Below, piece by piece: positions 54,258 to 63,038 of a stretch of DNA of 64,000 bases. The stretch is from NCBI GenBank assembly GCA_000824785.1, contig CCNB01000043.1, positions 436,107-500,106 on the forward strand. Reading direction: 5' to 3'. Made by a program: the position numbers and the translations under genes. The notes below the pieces were generated by a model. The model ran no database searches, was not told the origin of the DNA, and was given only the letters and a program-made list of their open reading frames with translations. How positions within the stretch are numbered: the first letter of the stretch is position 1; each line of letters opens with the position of its first letter. Source of the DNA: Mesorhizobium plurifarium (GTDB lineage Bacteria; Pseudomonadota; Alphaproteobacteria; Rhizobiales; Rhizobiaceae).

Positions 54258-55412
54258 TTAGATGCCCGCCATCGCCAGCAGGGTCTTCATCCGGGCCATG
54301 GCAAGATCGGGGTCGGCCAGCAGGCCGGCCTGGTCGGAGAGCCGGAAGATATCCGCGTAGTGGCATATGCCGCGCGCCGACTGCATGCCGCCGACCATGG
54401 TGAAATGGTCCTGATGCCCGTTCAGCCAGGCCATGAAGACGATGCCGGCCTTGTAGTATTCGGTCGGCGCCTCGAAGATCTTGCGCGACAGCGGCACGGT
54501 CGGCGCCATCAGCGCGTCGTAACCGGCCTTGTCGCCCTCCGCCAACTTCGCCAGCGCGGCGTTGGCCACCGGGGCGATGGCATCGAAGATGCCGAGCAGA
54601 GCATGCGAATGCCGCCTGCCGTCGCCGGCGATCAGCTCGGGATAATTGAAATCGTCGCCGGTGAACATCACGACGCCCTCGGGCAGCCGGTCGCGCAGCA
54701 GCACCTCCTTCTCTGCGTCGAGCAGCGATATCTTGATGCCCTCGACCTTGTCCGCATGCCGCTCGATGATGGCGACGACCGTGTCGAGCGCCGTATCGAA
54801 ATCGTTGCTGCCCCAATAACCCTTGAGCGCCGGATCGAACATGTCGCCCAGCCAGTGCAGGATCACCTTGCCTGATGCCTGTGAGAGCATCCGGTCATAG
54901 ACGCGGGCATAGTCGTCCGGTCCCTTTGCCACCGCCGCCAGCGCGCGGCTTGCCATCATGATCGCCTTGCCGCCTTCGCCTTCGATGAAGGCGAATTGGT
55001 CTTCATAGGCGCCGATGACGTCGTCGAGCGTCTTCGCCGCCGCGGGCGCCAGGTGATCGGTTCCCGCCCCCGAAGCGAGGTCGGCGCCCGGCACCGTTTT
55101 GGCCTCCGCTATCGAGCGCCGGATCAGTTCCCTGGCGCTCGCCCAGTCGAAACCCATGCCGCGTTGGGACGTGTCCATGGCCTCGGCGATGCGGAAGCCG
55201 AGCCGCCACAGGTGATGGCGGAATGCCATGGTCCTGTCCCAGTCGACCGCAGCCTGAGACCACGGATTGGTCATGGCGATGGGATCGGCAACGACATGGG
55301 CGGCGGCATAGGCGATGCGCGAAAAACGCGCGCTCTTGTTTGGCTCGACCGGTCTGCCGATAAGCCGGTAGCTGACCCGGTCGCCGTTTGCCGCAGGCAA
55401 GGTAATGTGCAT
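54258..55412 (-). CDS. DUF993, dihydrodipicolinate-synthase-like aldolase family protein
   Basis: A 384-residue protein of the DUF993 group, annotated in databases as dihydrodipicolinate-synthase-family because it is predicted to be a TIM barrel. Visible blocks include IAYAAAHVVADP, AKTVPGADLASGAGTDHL, GKVILHWLGDMFDPALKGYWG, and VEGIKISLLDAEKE, where the lysine in GIKIS is the likely Schiff-base residue of the DapA fold. VVMFTGDDFNYPELI follows. It is divergent from the lacI-type gene, with a perfect operator copy 30 bases before its ATG. I infer a lyase step in the sugar pathway encoded opposite. Confidence 0.8.
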   Translation of the reverse strand: MHITLPAANGDRVSYRLIGRPVEPNKSARFSRIAYAAAHVVADPIAMTNPWSQAAVDWDRTMAFRHHLWRLGFRIAEAMDTSQRGMGFDWASARELIRRSIAEAKTVPGADLASGAGTDHLAPAAAKTLDDVIGAYEDQFAFIEGEGGKAIMMASRALAAVAKGPDDYARVYDRMLSQASGKVILHWLGDMFDPALKGYWGSNDFDTALDTVVAIIERHADKVEGIKISLLDAEKEVLLRDRLPEGVVMFTGDDFNYPELIAGDGRRHSHALLGIFDAIAPVANAALAKLAEGDKAGYDALMAPTVPLSRKIFEAPTEYYKAGIVFMAWLNGHQDHFTMVGGMQSARGICHYADIFRLSDQAGLLADPDLAMARMKTLLAMAGI

Positions 55413-55441
55413 GGAACTCTCCCGTTGCGGGTCGCTATAAA

Positions 55442-55453
55442 TGGAACGTTCCA
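55442..55453. promoter_or_regulatory. LacI-type operator 1 (DUF993 side)
   Basis: The perfect palindrome TGGAACGTTCCA with a central CG, followed by ATAAAT. It lies 30 bases before the DUF993 start codon, where bound repressor would block initiation. Confidence 0.75.
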
Positions 55454-55540
55454 ATAAATCAAGAAGCTTTATGATTCAAGGCATCCGCGTCGGCGCGGCA
55501 TAGCATCTCTGTGGAGAAACGCTTGCATTGGCGGGGGTTT

Positions 55541-55552
55541 TGAACCGCTCCA
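55541..55552. promoter_or_regulatory. LacI-type operator 2 (degenerate)
   Basis: TGAACCGCTCCA matches operator 1 at nine of twelve positions, including the central CG, and is followed by ATCAAT where the others have ATAAAT. It lies between the two stronger sites. Confidence 0.4.
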
Positions 55553-55607
55553 ATCAATTTTTCGAATCCCACAGGAATCATGATTGACTCTGATTTAGAT
55601 CGATGAT

Positions 55608-55619
55608 TAGAACGTTCCA
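55608..55619. promoter_or_regulatory. LacI-type operator 3 (regulator side)
   Basis: TAGAACGTTCCA differs from operator 1 at one position and shares the ATAAAT that follows. It lies 37 bases before the lacI-type gene, which suggests autorepression and control of the operon behind it. Confidence 0.7.
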
Positions 55620-55655
55620 ATAAATTTGCTCGAAAACGCGGAGGATGGAACGAGG

Positions 55656-56699
55656 ATGGCCAGCCGGGCCAAGGCGACGATCCTGGACATCGCCCGCGAG
55701 GCCGGCGTGTCCAAATCGACGGTGTCGCTCGTGCTGCAGGGCAGCGGGCTGATCCGGCCTGAAACCGCGACCAAGGTGCGCAAGGCGATCGAGGATGTCG
55801 GCTATGTCTACAACCGCGGCGCCGCCAATCTGCGCAAGGCCCATTCCAACGTCATCGGCATGGTGATCAACGATCTCACCAACCCCTTCTTCGCCGAGCT
55901 TGCCGTCGGCATGGAGCGCGTCTTCCAGGCGGCGGGCGTCGTGCCCTTCATCGCCAACACGGCGGAAAACCCGGTGCGCCAGGAAGAGGTGCTGAAGTCG
56001 CTGATGGAACAGGGTGTCGCCGGCCTCATCGTCTCGCCGGCGCGCGGCACCACGCCGGGCGCCTTCCGCCGCATCGAGGCGGCCGGCGTGCCGATCGTCT
56101 TCACCATGCGCCGGCTGCCCGAAAGCCGCATTCCCGTGATTGCGCCGGACAACCATCGCGGCGCCTTTATCGCCACCGAGCATCTGATCCGCAAGGGCCA
56201 TTGCCGCCTGGCCTTCTTCGGCGGCTCGTCCGATCTTGTCGTCTATCACGAGCGACTGGGCGGTTTCCTCGAAGCCTGTGAAACGCTCGGCATACCGGCC
56301 TCCGACCGGCTGATCGTCGAGGGCGAGACCGGCCGCAAGGGCGGCATGGCCTGCCTGGAGACGGCGCTTGCCGCGGCGCAGCCACCGACGGCGGCGCTTT
56401 GCTTCAACGACGCGGTTGCCTTCGGCGCCATGCTGGCGCTGCGCAAACGCGGCCTCGAGGCGGGGGCGGACTTTGCCGTCGTCGGCTTCGACGACGTCGC
56501 CGAGGCCGAGCACTACAGCCCGGCGCTGACCAGTGTTGCCGTCGACACCGCGGGCCTTGGCGAACGTGCGGCGCACGTCATGCTGAGGATGATCCAGTCG
56601 CGCACCACGCGCGCCGAGGACCATATCGGCGCCGTCAGCCTGGTCGTGCGGGAAAGCAGCGGTCCGGACCGCAACAGCCAAGTGGGAGACGCGGCATGA
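55656..56699 (+). CDS. LacI family transcriptional repressor
   Basis: DNA-binding regulator of 347 residues. The N-terminal helix-turn-helix (ATILDIAREAGVSKSTVSLVLQGSGLIRPETATKVRKAI) and hinge helix (AANLRKA) are followed by a periplasmic-binding-protein-like effector domain (about 65-340) with the usual blocks IGMVINDLTNPFFAELAVG and PTAALCFNDAVAFGAM. It probably senses the sugar or an intermediate of the pathway and represses both arms through the palindromes upstream. GGAGG and GAGG precede the ATG. Its stop overlaps the next start by ATGA. Confidence 0.93.
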   Translation: MASRAKATILDIAREAGVSKSTVSLVLQGSGLIRPETATKVRKAIEDVGYVYNRGAANLRKAHSNVIGMVINDLTNPFFAELAVGMERVFQAAGVVPFIANTAENPVRQEEVLKSLMEQGVAGLIVSPARGTTPGAFRRIEAAGVPIVFTMRRLPESRIPVIAPDNHRGAFIATEHLIRKGHCRLAFFGGSSDLVVYHERLGGFLEACETLGIPASDRLIVEGETGRKGGMACLETALAAAQPPTAALCFNDAVAFGAMLALRKRGLEAGADFAVVGFDDVAEAEHYSPALTSVAVDTAGLGERAAHVMLRMIQSRTTRAEDHIGAVSLVVRESSGPDRNSQVGDAA

Positions 56700-57712
56700 G
56701 CGTGCGATGGGGATTGATCGGCGCCAGCACGATCGCCAGACAGTTCATGATCGATGCCATTCGCGCCCAGGACGATGGCGACGTCGTTGCCGTGATGAGC
56801 TCCAGCGCGGAACGGGCCAAGGCTTACGCGGGGGAAAACCGCATTGCACGTGCCGTCTCGTCCCTCGACGCGCTGCTCAGCTCGGACATCGACGCCGTCT
56901 ACATCTCGACCACCAACGAATTGCACCTCGAGCAGGGCCTTGCCGCGATCAAGGCCGGCAAGCATGTGCTGTGCGAAAAGCCGCTGGCGCTGACCAGCGC
57001 CGATGCGCGCAAGCTGGTCGTCGCCGCGAAAGCGGCCGGCATCGTCTTCGGCACCAACCATCATCTGCGCAATGCCGGCGCGCATCGCGCTATGCGCGAG
57101 GCGATTGCCGCCGGCCGCATCGGCAAGCCGATCGCGGCGCGCGTCTTCCACTCGGTCTTCCTGCCGGAGAACCTGCAAGGCTGGCGCGTCACCAGGCCCG
57201 AAGCCGGCGGCGGCGCGGTGCTCGACATCACCGTGCACGATGCCGACACGCTGCGCTTCGTGCTTGGCGACGACCCGGCCGAGGTTTCGGCTTTCACGCA
57301 GTCGGCCGGCATGGCCGGGAGCGGCCTGGAGGACGGCGCCATGTGCATCTGGCGCTTCAAGTCCGGCGTCATCGCGCAATCGCATGAGGGCTTCACCACG
57401 AAATTCGCCGGCACCGGTTTCGAGGTGCATGGATCGGAAGGCTCGCTGATCGCCGCCAATGTGATGACGCAGAAGCCGGTCGGCTCGGTGCTGCTGCGCA
57501 CCGCGAAGGGCGAGGAGGAGCTGAATTTCGATCGCGAGGACCTCTACACCCGCTCGGTCCGCCAGTTCCATGCCGCGATCCGCGGCGAGGGCCAGCCTGC
57601 CGCCACCGGCGAGGACGGCATCTGGTCGCTGGCTTCCGCCGAAGCAGCGCTTCAATCGTCGAAGACCGGCAAGGCCGTCGCTATCGACCCGCAACTCGGG
57701 AGCCTCGCGTGA
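56696..57712 (+). CDS. Gfo/Idh/MocA family oxidoreductase
   Basis: NAD(P)-dependent sugar dehydrogenase-type enzyme of 338 residues. The Rossmann start RWGLIGASTIARQ, the motif EKPLALTSADA (about 97-107) and the substrate-domain DITVHDADTLRFVLG (about 179-193), which contains the conserved Asp and His, are visible. Family members oxidise the hydroxyl of sugars, inositols and their derivatives. The gene overlaps the regulator by 4 bp and the CoA-transferase by 4 bp (GTGA), so it is translationally coupled to both. Confidence 0.9.
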   Translation: MSVRWGLIGASTIARQFMIDAIRAQDDGDVVAVMSSSAERAKAYAGENRIARAVSSLDALLSSDIDAVYISTTNELHLEQGLAAIKAGKHVLCEKPLALTSADARKLVVAAKAAGIVFGTNHHLRNAGAHRAMREAIAAGRIGKPIAARVFHSVFLPENLQGWRVTRPEAGGGAVLDITVHDADTLRFVLGDDPAEVSAFTQSAGMAGSGLEDGAMCIWRFKSGVIAQSHEGFTTKFAGTGFEVHGSEGSLIAANVMTQKPVGSVLLRTAKGEEELNFDREDLYTRSVRQFHAAIRGEGQPAATGEDGIWSLASAEAALQSSKTGKAVAIDPQLGSLA

Positions 57713-59310
57713 GCAAGCTCGTATCGGCGGCCCATGCCGCCGGCCTCATCAAGGACGGCATGGTCGTCTCGGTGTCGTCGTCGAGCGGCCTCGGCTGCCC
57801 CGACGCCGTGCTTGCCGCGATCGGCGAGCGTTTCGAAGCGGAAGGCCATCCGAAGGCAATCACCACGCTGCACCCGATCGCCGCCGGCGACATGTACGGC
57901 ATCAAGGGCATCGACCATCTCGCCAAGCCCGGCCTGTTGAAGCGCACCCTTTGCGGTTCCTATCCGTCCGGCCCCTCCTCCGCCGAGCCGCCGCAGATCT
58001 GGAAGATGATCGGCGACAATTCCGTCGCTGCCTACAACGTTCCCTCAGGCATCCTCTTCGACATGCATCGCGAGGCCGCGGCCAAGCGGCCGGGCGTGCT
58101 GACCAAGGTCGGCCTCGACACCTTCGCCGATCCGCGCCACCAGGGCTGCGCCATGAACGCGGCGGCCAGCGAGCCGATCGTCTCGGTCCAACAGTTCGAC
58201 GGCGAGGAATGGCTCTATTTCCGCTCGATCGTCCCCGACGTCTCGATTATCCGCGCCACCACGGCCGATGAGCGCGGCAACCTCACCTACGAGCATGAGG
58301 GCGCCTATCTCGGCGGCCTGGAACAGGCGCTGGCGGCACGCAACAATGGCGGCATCGTCATCGCGCAGGTCAAGCGCGTCGTCGAGAATGGCACGCTGAA
58401 GCCGCATGACGTGCGCGTGCCGGGCGTGCTGGTCGACCACATCGTGGTGGCGCCCGACCAGTTGCAGACGACGCAGACCCCTTACGATCCGGCGATCTCG
58501 GGCGAGATCTTCCGGCCGCTGTCGACCTTCCGCACGCCCGAGATGAACATCCAGAAGGTGATCGCGCGCCGCGTCGCCATGGAATTGCGCGATGGCATGG
58601 CCGTCAACATCGGCTTCGGCATCTCGGCCAACGTGCCGCGCATCCTTCTTGAGGAAGGCCAGCATGGCAAGGTCACCTGGGTGATCGAGCAGGGCGCGGT
58701 CGGCGGCGTGCCGCTGCTCGACTTCAAGTTCGGCTGCGCCTCGAACGCCGAGGCGATCATGCCCTCGCCGCATCAGTTCATCTATTTCCAGGCCGGTGGC
58801 TTCGACGCTTCGCTGCTCTCCTTCCTGCAGATCGACCGCCACGGCTCGGTCAACGTCTCGAAGCTTTCGGCGCGGCCGCATGTGACGGCCGGCGCCGGCG
58901 GCTTCGTCGACATCACCGCGCGGGCGAAGAAGATCGTCTTCTCCGGTTTCTTCAATGCCGGCGCCAAGCTTTCCCTGGCCAACGGCGCGATCCGCATCGA
59001 CCAGGAAGGCAAGGTCAAGAAGATCGTCGAGGAGGTCGAGCACATCTCCTTCTCGGGAAAACGCGCCGTCGCGCAAGGGCAAGACATCACCTATGTCACC
59101 GAGCGCTGCGTGATGAAGCTGACGCCGGACGGGTTGATGGTGACGGAGCTGGCGCCCGGCGTCGACCTCGAACGCGATGTGCTGGCGCAGGCCGAGATTC
59201 CGCTTGGCGTCGCGAATGACCTCAAGGTCACACCTGCGTCGCTCTACCAGGACCGGCCGATCGGCCTGTCGCTCAACGGCGGCGCCTCGCTCGGAGGTGC
59301 ACATGGCTGA
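57709..59310 (+). CDS. acyl-CoA:acetate/3-ketoacid CoA-transferase (family I, YdiF/PCT type)
   Basis: Single-chain fusion of the alpha and beta CoA-transferase domains, 533 residues. The catalytic glutamate is E327 in WVIEQGAVGGVP, the E-x-G-x-x-G-G signature of the propionate CoA-transferase/YdiF group. GFGISANVPRIL and FKFGCASNAEA are also typical. It moves CoA between carboxylic acids through a glutamyl-CoA intermediate. The start is the GTG of a GTGA overlap with the dehydrogenase. A CoA-transferase in a sugar-uptake operon is unusual. Confidence 0.9.
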   Translation: MSKLVSAAHAAGLIKDGMVVSVSSSSGLGCPDAVLAAIGERFEAEGHPKAITTLHPIAAGDMYGIKGIDHLAKPGLLKRTLCGSYPSGPSSAEPPQIWKMIGDNSVAAYNVPSGILFDMHREAAAKRPGVLTKVGLDTFADPRHQGCAMNAAASEPIVSVQQFDGEEWLYFRSIVPDVSIIRATTADERGNLTYEHEGAYLGGLEQALAARNNGGIVIAQVKRVVENGTLKPHDVRVPGVLVDHIVVAPDQLQTTQTPYDPAISGEIFRPLSTFRTPEMNIQKVIARRVAMELRDGMAVNIGFGISANVPRILLEEGQHGKVTWVIEQGAVGGVPLLDFKFGCASNAEAIMPSPHQFIYFQAGGFDASLLSFLQIDRHGSVNVSKLSARPHVTAGAGGFVDITARAKKIVFSGFFNAGAKLSLANGAIRIDQEGKVKKIVEEVEHISFSGKRAVAQGQDITYVTERCVMKLTPDGLMVTELAPGVDLERDVLAQAEIPLGVANDLKVTPASLYQDRPIGLSLNGGASLGGAHG

Positions 59311-60079
59311 GCGTCTCGTCACCTTCGAAAGGGACGGCGCCGTCGGCATCGTCACGCTGCGCCGTCCGGAAAAATTCAACGCCCTCGACATTCCGATGCT
59401 GCGCGCGCTCGAAGCGGCGCTCGACGAAACGGAGCTGGCCGAAGGCGTCCGGGTTGTCCTCATTTGCGGCGAAGGCAAGGGCTTCTGCGCCGGCGGCGAC
59501 GTCGAAGCCTGGGGCGCGATGAGCGCCGCCGATTTCCAGGTGCAATGGGTGCGTTACGGCCACCGCGTCTTCGACCGGCTGGCGCGGCTCCGGCAACCGA
59601 CCATCGCTGTGCTTTCGGGCCATGCGCTGGGCGGCGGACTGGAACTGGCCGCAGCTTGCGACTTCCGCGTCGCCGAGGTGCAGATAAAACTCGGCTTCCC
59701 CGAAACCTCGATCGGCGTGGTGCCGGGCTGGTCGGGCACACAGCGCGCCGTGCGCCGCTTCGGAGCACAGAGCGTACGCCGCATGGCGATTGGCGGCGAG
59801 ATTTTCCTCGCCCCGGACGCGCTCGCGCACGGCATCGTCGACCGGCTGGTCGAGACCGGCAAGGCCTTCGACGAAGCGAAAGCCTGGGCCGAGAAGATCG
59901 CCGAGCGCGGTCCGCTGGCGACCGAGGCCGCCAAGCTGATGATCGCCGTTGCCGAGGGCGAGGAAGACGCCGCCGCGACCGAGGCGCTGGCCAGCGGCTT
60001 CGTTGCGCTGACAAGCGACCTCAAAGCCGGCGTCGACGCCTTCAAGGCCAAGCAGAAGCCGGCCTTTTCGAGATCCTAG
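59303..60079 (+). CDS. enoyl-CoA hydratase/isomerase family protein
   Basis: Crotonase-fold enzyme of 258 residues with the CoA-binding and oxyanion motifs GKGFCAGGDVEAW (about 56-68) and SGHALGGGLELAAACDFRVA (about 106-125). The glutamates of classical hydratases correspond to the region FPETSIGVVPGWSGTQR. It hydrates an enoyl-CoA or performs a related reaction on a CoA thioester. GGAGG precedes the ATG, which overlaps the CoA-transferase by 8 bp. Confidence 0.9.
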   Translation: MAERLVTFERDGAVGIVTLRRPEKFNALDIPMLRALEAALDETELAEGVRVVLICGEGKGFCAGGDVEAWGAMSAADFQVQWVRYGHRVFDRLARLRQPTIAVLSGHALGGGLELAAACDFRVAEVQIKLGFPETSIGVVPGWSGTQRAVRRFGAQSVRRMAIGGEIFLAPDALAHGIVDRLVETGKAFDEAKAWAEKIAERGPLATEAAKLMIAVAEGEEDAAATEALASGFVALTSDLKAGVDAFKAKQKPAFSRS

Positions 60080-60089
60080 AGAAGAGACG

Positions 60090-61601
60090 ATGAACGCACC
60101 GCTCAACATCTCCATGCCGGCCGAGGCGTCCCAGGCGCCGAAAGCCTACAAGCTCTTGATCGACGGCAAGCATATCGATGCCCGTGACGGCCGCAGCATC
60201 GAGCGCGCCAGCCCAGGCCACGGCTTCGTCGTGTCCCGTTATGCGCAAGCGGGCGCGGCTGAGGTCGAGGCGGCGGTACAGGCCGCGCGCAAGGCTTTCG
60301 AGACCGGTCCGTGGCCGCGCATGAAGGCGTCGGAACGCGCGGCGGTGCTGCTCAAGGCCGCCGACCTGATCGAGACCCGGCTGGAAGAGATCGCCCGCCT
60401 CGACGCGCTGGAATCCGGCAAGCCGATCGCCCAGGCGCGCGGCGAGATCGGCGGCGCGATCGACATCTGGCGCTATGCCGCTTCGCTTGCCCGCACGCTG
60501 CATGGCGAAAGCTACGCCAATCTCGGCGACGATATGCTTGGCGTCGTGCTGCGCGAGCCGATCGGCGTCGTCTCGATCATCACGCCGTGGAATTTTCCGT
60601 TCCTGATCGTCAGCCAGAAGCTGCCCTTCGCGCTCGCCGCCGGCTGCACTGCCGTGGTCAAGCCGAGCGAGATGACCTCGGCCTCGACCTTCGTGCTCGG
60701 CGATATCCTGCTCGAAGCCGGCTTGCCGGCCGGCGCCGTCAACATCCTCGCCGGCTTCGGCGCCGATGTCGGCGCGCCGATGGTCAGCCACCCGCTGGTC
60801 GAGATGGTATCCTTCACCGGCTCGACCCGCGTCGGCAAGATGACCATGGCGACGGCGTCCAATTCGCTGAAGAAGGTCTCGATGGAGCTCGGCGGCAAGA
60901 ACGGCCAGATCGTCTTCCCCGATGCCGACCTCGAGGCGGCGGCCGACGCCGCGGTGTTCGGCGGCTTCTTCAACGCCGGCGAATGCTGCAACGCCGGCAG
61001 CCGCCTGATCGTGCACGAGGCGATTGCCGACGACTTCCTGAACGCGGTCAAGGCGCTGGCCCGGGAGGTCCGCGTCGGCGATCCGCTCGACGACCGCACC
61101 AAGGTCGGCGCAATGATCTCGGCAGACCATATGGAAAAGGTAGCCGGCTATGTAACGGCGGCGAAAACCGACGGCGGCGACGTTTTCACCGGCGGCGCCC
61201 GGCTTGCATCCAATGCCGGGCAATATCTCGATCCGACGATCATCCGCAACGTTACAGAGGACATGGCGATCGCGCGCGAGGAAGTGTTCGGGCCGGTGCT
61301 GTCCGTGCTCACTTTTGAAACGATTGAAAAGGCATTGCACATTGCCAACAACACGCCCTATGGTCTGTCTGCAGGGGTGTGGAGCGCCGGCGTCGACACA
61401 TGCATGTCGGTGGCGCGCGGTGTGCGTTCGGGGACGGTTTGGGTGAATACGTTCATGGAAGGTTATCCCGAACTGCCCTTCGGCGGCTACAAGCAGTCCG
61501 GTCTGGGACGCGAACTCGGCAAACGCGCCGTCGAGGACTATACCGAGGAAAAGACAATCCAGTTTCATCGCGGCCAGCGCACTGGTTGGTGGGTCGGCTG
61601 A
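60090..61601 (+). CDS. NAD(P)-dependent aldehyde dehydrogenase
   Basis: Aldehyde dehydrogenase of 503 residues. The catalytic cysteine is C300 in GECCNAGSR and the general base E266 in MELGGKN. The cofactor motif FTGSTRVGK (about 242-250) and ITPWNFPF (164-171) are present. It oxidises an aldehyde to an acid, which the CoA-transferase two genes upstream could then activate. It follows the hydratase by 10 bp. Confidence 0.92.
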   Translation: MNAPLNISMPAEASQAPKAYKLLIDGKHIDARDGRSIERASPGHGFVVSRYAQAGAAEVEAAVQAARKAFETGPWPRMKASERAAVLLKAADLIETRLEEIARLDALESGKPIAQARGEIGGAIDIWRYAASLARTLHGESYANLGDDMLGVVLREPIGVVSIITPWNFPFLIVSQKLPFALAAGCTAVVKPSEMTSASTFVLGDILLEAGLPAGAVNILAGFGADVGAPMVSHPLVEMVSFTGSTRVGKMTMATASNSLKKVSMELGGKNGQIVFPDADLEAAADAAVFGGFFNAGECCNAGSRLIVHEAIADDFLNAVKALAREVRVGDPLDDRTKVGAMISADHMEKVAGYVTAAKTDGGDVFTGGARLASNAGQYLDPTIIRNVTEDMAIAREEVFGPVLSVLTFETIEKALHIANNTPYGLSAGVWSAGVDTCMSVARGVRSGTVWVNTFMEGYPELPFGGYKQSGLGRELGKRAVEDYTEEKTIQFHRGQRTGWWVG

Positions 61602-61659
61602 GTTGGGAGACCCCGGCGGACACCCGCCGGTTATGTGTATGCAACAAGGGAGGTAGTAC

Positions 61660-62913
61660 ATGTTGCGCAAACTCTTTATCGGAACGGCTCTTGCGACGAG
61701 CTTTGCGTTCTCGGCGCATGCCGCGGACGTCAAGGAAGTCCAGATGCTGCATTGGTGGACGTCGGGCGGCGAAGCGGCTGCTCTCAACGTGCTGAAGCAG
61801 GATCTCGCCAAGGAAGGCTATGCCTGGAAGGACGTGCCGGTGGCGGGCGGCGGCGGCGACGCCGCAATGACCGCGCTGAAGGCGATGGTCGCGGCCGGCA
61901 ATTACCCGACCGCCTCGCAGATGCTGGGCTACACCGTGCTCGACTATGCCGCCGCCGGCGTCATGGGCGACCTGACCGAGACCGCCAAGAAGGAAGGCTG
62001 GGACAAGTCGGTCCCCGCCGCCCTGCAGAAGTTCTCCGTCTATGACGGCAAGTGGGTTGCTGCTCCGGTCAACGTCCACTCCGTCAACTGGCTGTGGATC
62101 AACAAGGCGGTGATGGACAAGATCGGCGGCACCGAGCCGAAGACCTTCGACGACTTCGTGGCATTGCTCGACAAGGCCAAGGCGGCCGGCGTCATCCCGC
62201 TCGCTCTGGGCGGCCAGAACTGGCAGGAAGCCACCATGTTCGACTCCGTCGTGCTGTCGACCGGCGGGCCGGAGTTCTACAAGAAGGCGATGAACGACCT
62301 CGATGAAGAGTCGCTCAAGTCCGACACGATGAAGAAGTCGTTCGACAACCTCGCCAAGCTCGTCACCTATGTCGATCCGAACTTCTCGGGCCGCGACTGG
62401 AACCTCGCCACCGCCATGGTCATCAAGGGCGACGCGCTGGTTCAGGTCATGGGCGACTGGGCCAAGGGCGAGTTCCACGCCGCCAACAAGACCCCGGGCA
62501 CCGACTTCCTGTGCTACCGCTTCCCGGGCACCGACGGCTCGGTGATCTACAACTCCGACATGTTCGGCATGTTCAACGTTCCGGACGACCGCAAGGCCGC
62601 CCAGGTCGCGCTTGCCACCGCCACTTTGTCGAAGAGCTTCCAGTCGGCCTTCAACGTGGTGAAGGGTTCGGTTCCGGCCCGCACCGACGTGCCGGACACC
62701 GACTTCGACGCTTGCGGCAAGAAGGGCATCGCCGACCTGAAGAAGGCCAATGAGGGCGGCACGCTGTTCGGCTCGCTGGCCCAGGGCTATGGCGCCCCGC
62801 CGGCCGTCGCCAACGCCTACAAGGATGTCGTGTCGAAGTTCGTCCATGGTCAGATCAAGACCTCCGACGAGGCCGTGACCGAGCTGGTCAAGGCGATCGA
62901 CGACGCCAAGTAA
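61660..62913 (+). CDS. sugar ABC transporter substrate-binding protein
   Basis: Periplasmic solute-binding protein of 417 residues in the carbohydrate (CUT1) class. A signal peptide (1-21, ending AHA) is followed by VQMLHWWTSGGEAAALNVLK, which is typical of the glucose/mannose-type binding proteins such as GtsA. WLWINKAVMDKIGG and GDALVQVMGDWAKGEF are other markers. A GGAGG site lies before the ATG. It starts 58 bp after the aldehyde dehydrogenase. The ligand is probably a mono- or disaccharide and cannot be specified. Confidence 0.92.
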   Translation: MLRKLFIGTALATSFAFSAHAADVKEVQMLHWWTSGGEAAALNVLKQDLAKEGYAWKDVPVAGGGGDAAMTALKAMVAAGNYPTASQMLGYTVLDYAAAGVMGDLTETAKKEGWDKSVPAALQKFSVYDGKWVAAPVNVHSVNWLWINKAVMDKIGGTEPKTFDDFVALLDKAKAAGVIPLALGGQNWQEATMFDSVVLSTGGPEFYKKAMNDLDEESLKSDTMKKSFDNLAKLVTYVDPNFSGRDWNLATAMVIKGDALVQVMGDWAKGEFHAANKTPGTDFLCYRFPGTDGSVIYNSDMFGMFNVPDDRKAAQVALATATLSKSFQSAFNVVKGSVPARTDVPDTDFDACGKKGIADLKKANEGGTLFGSLAQGYGAPPAVANAYKDVVSKFVHGQIKTSDEAVTELVKAIDDAK

Positions 62914-62931
62914 GGTTCACTTGAACCAGGT

Positions 62932-62953
62932 CTCCCCCGCTCCGGCGGGGGAG
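62932..62953 (+). promoter_or_regulatory. intra-operon hairpin between binding protein and permease genes
   Basis: CTCCCCCGC and GCGGGGGAG pair perfectly around TCCG, 18 bases after the binding-protein stop. A weaker GGTTC/GAACC dyad precedes it. Such hairpins usually protect the upstream mRNA or cause partial termination, so that more binding protein than permease is made. Confidence 0.6.
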
Positions 62954-63038
62954 GTCTCCTGTCGACAAACGGTGCGGGAAAGACCCTGGTGCGTTCTGGC
63001 GCCGGGCCGTTTCCGACCAACCGGTACTGGATGAGCCG

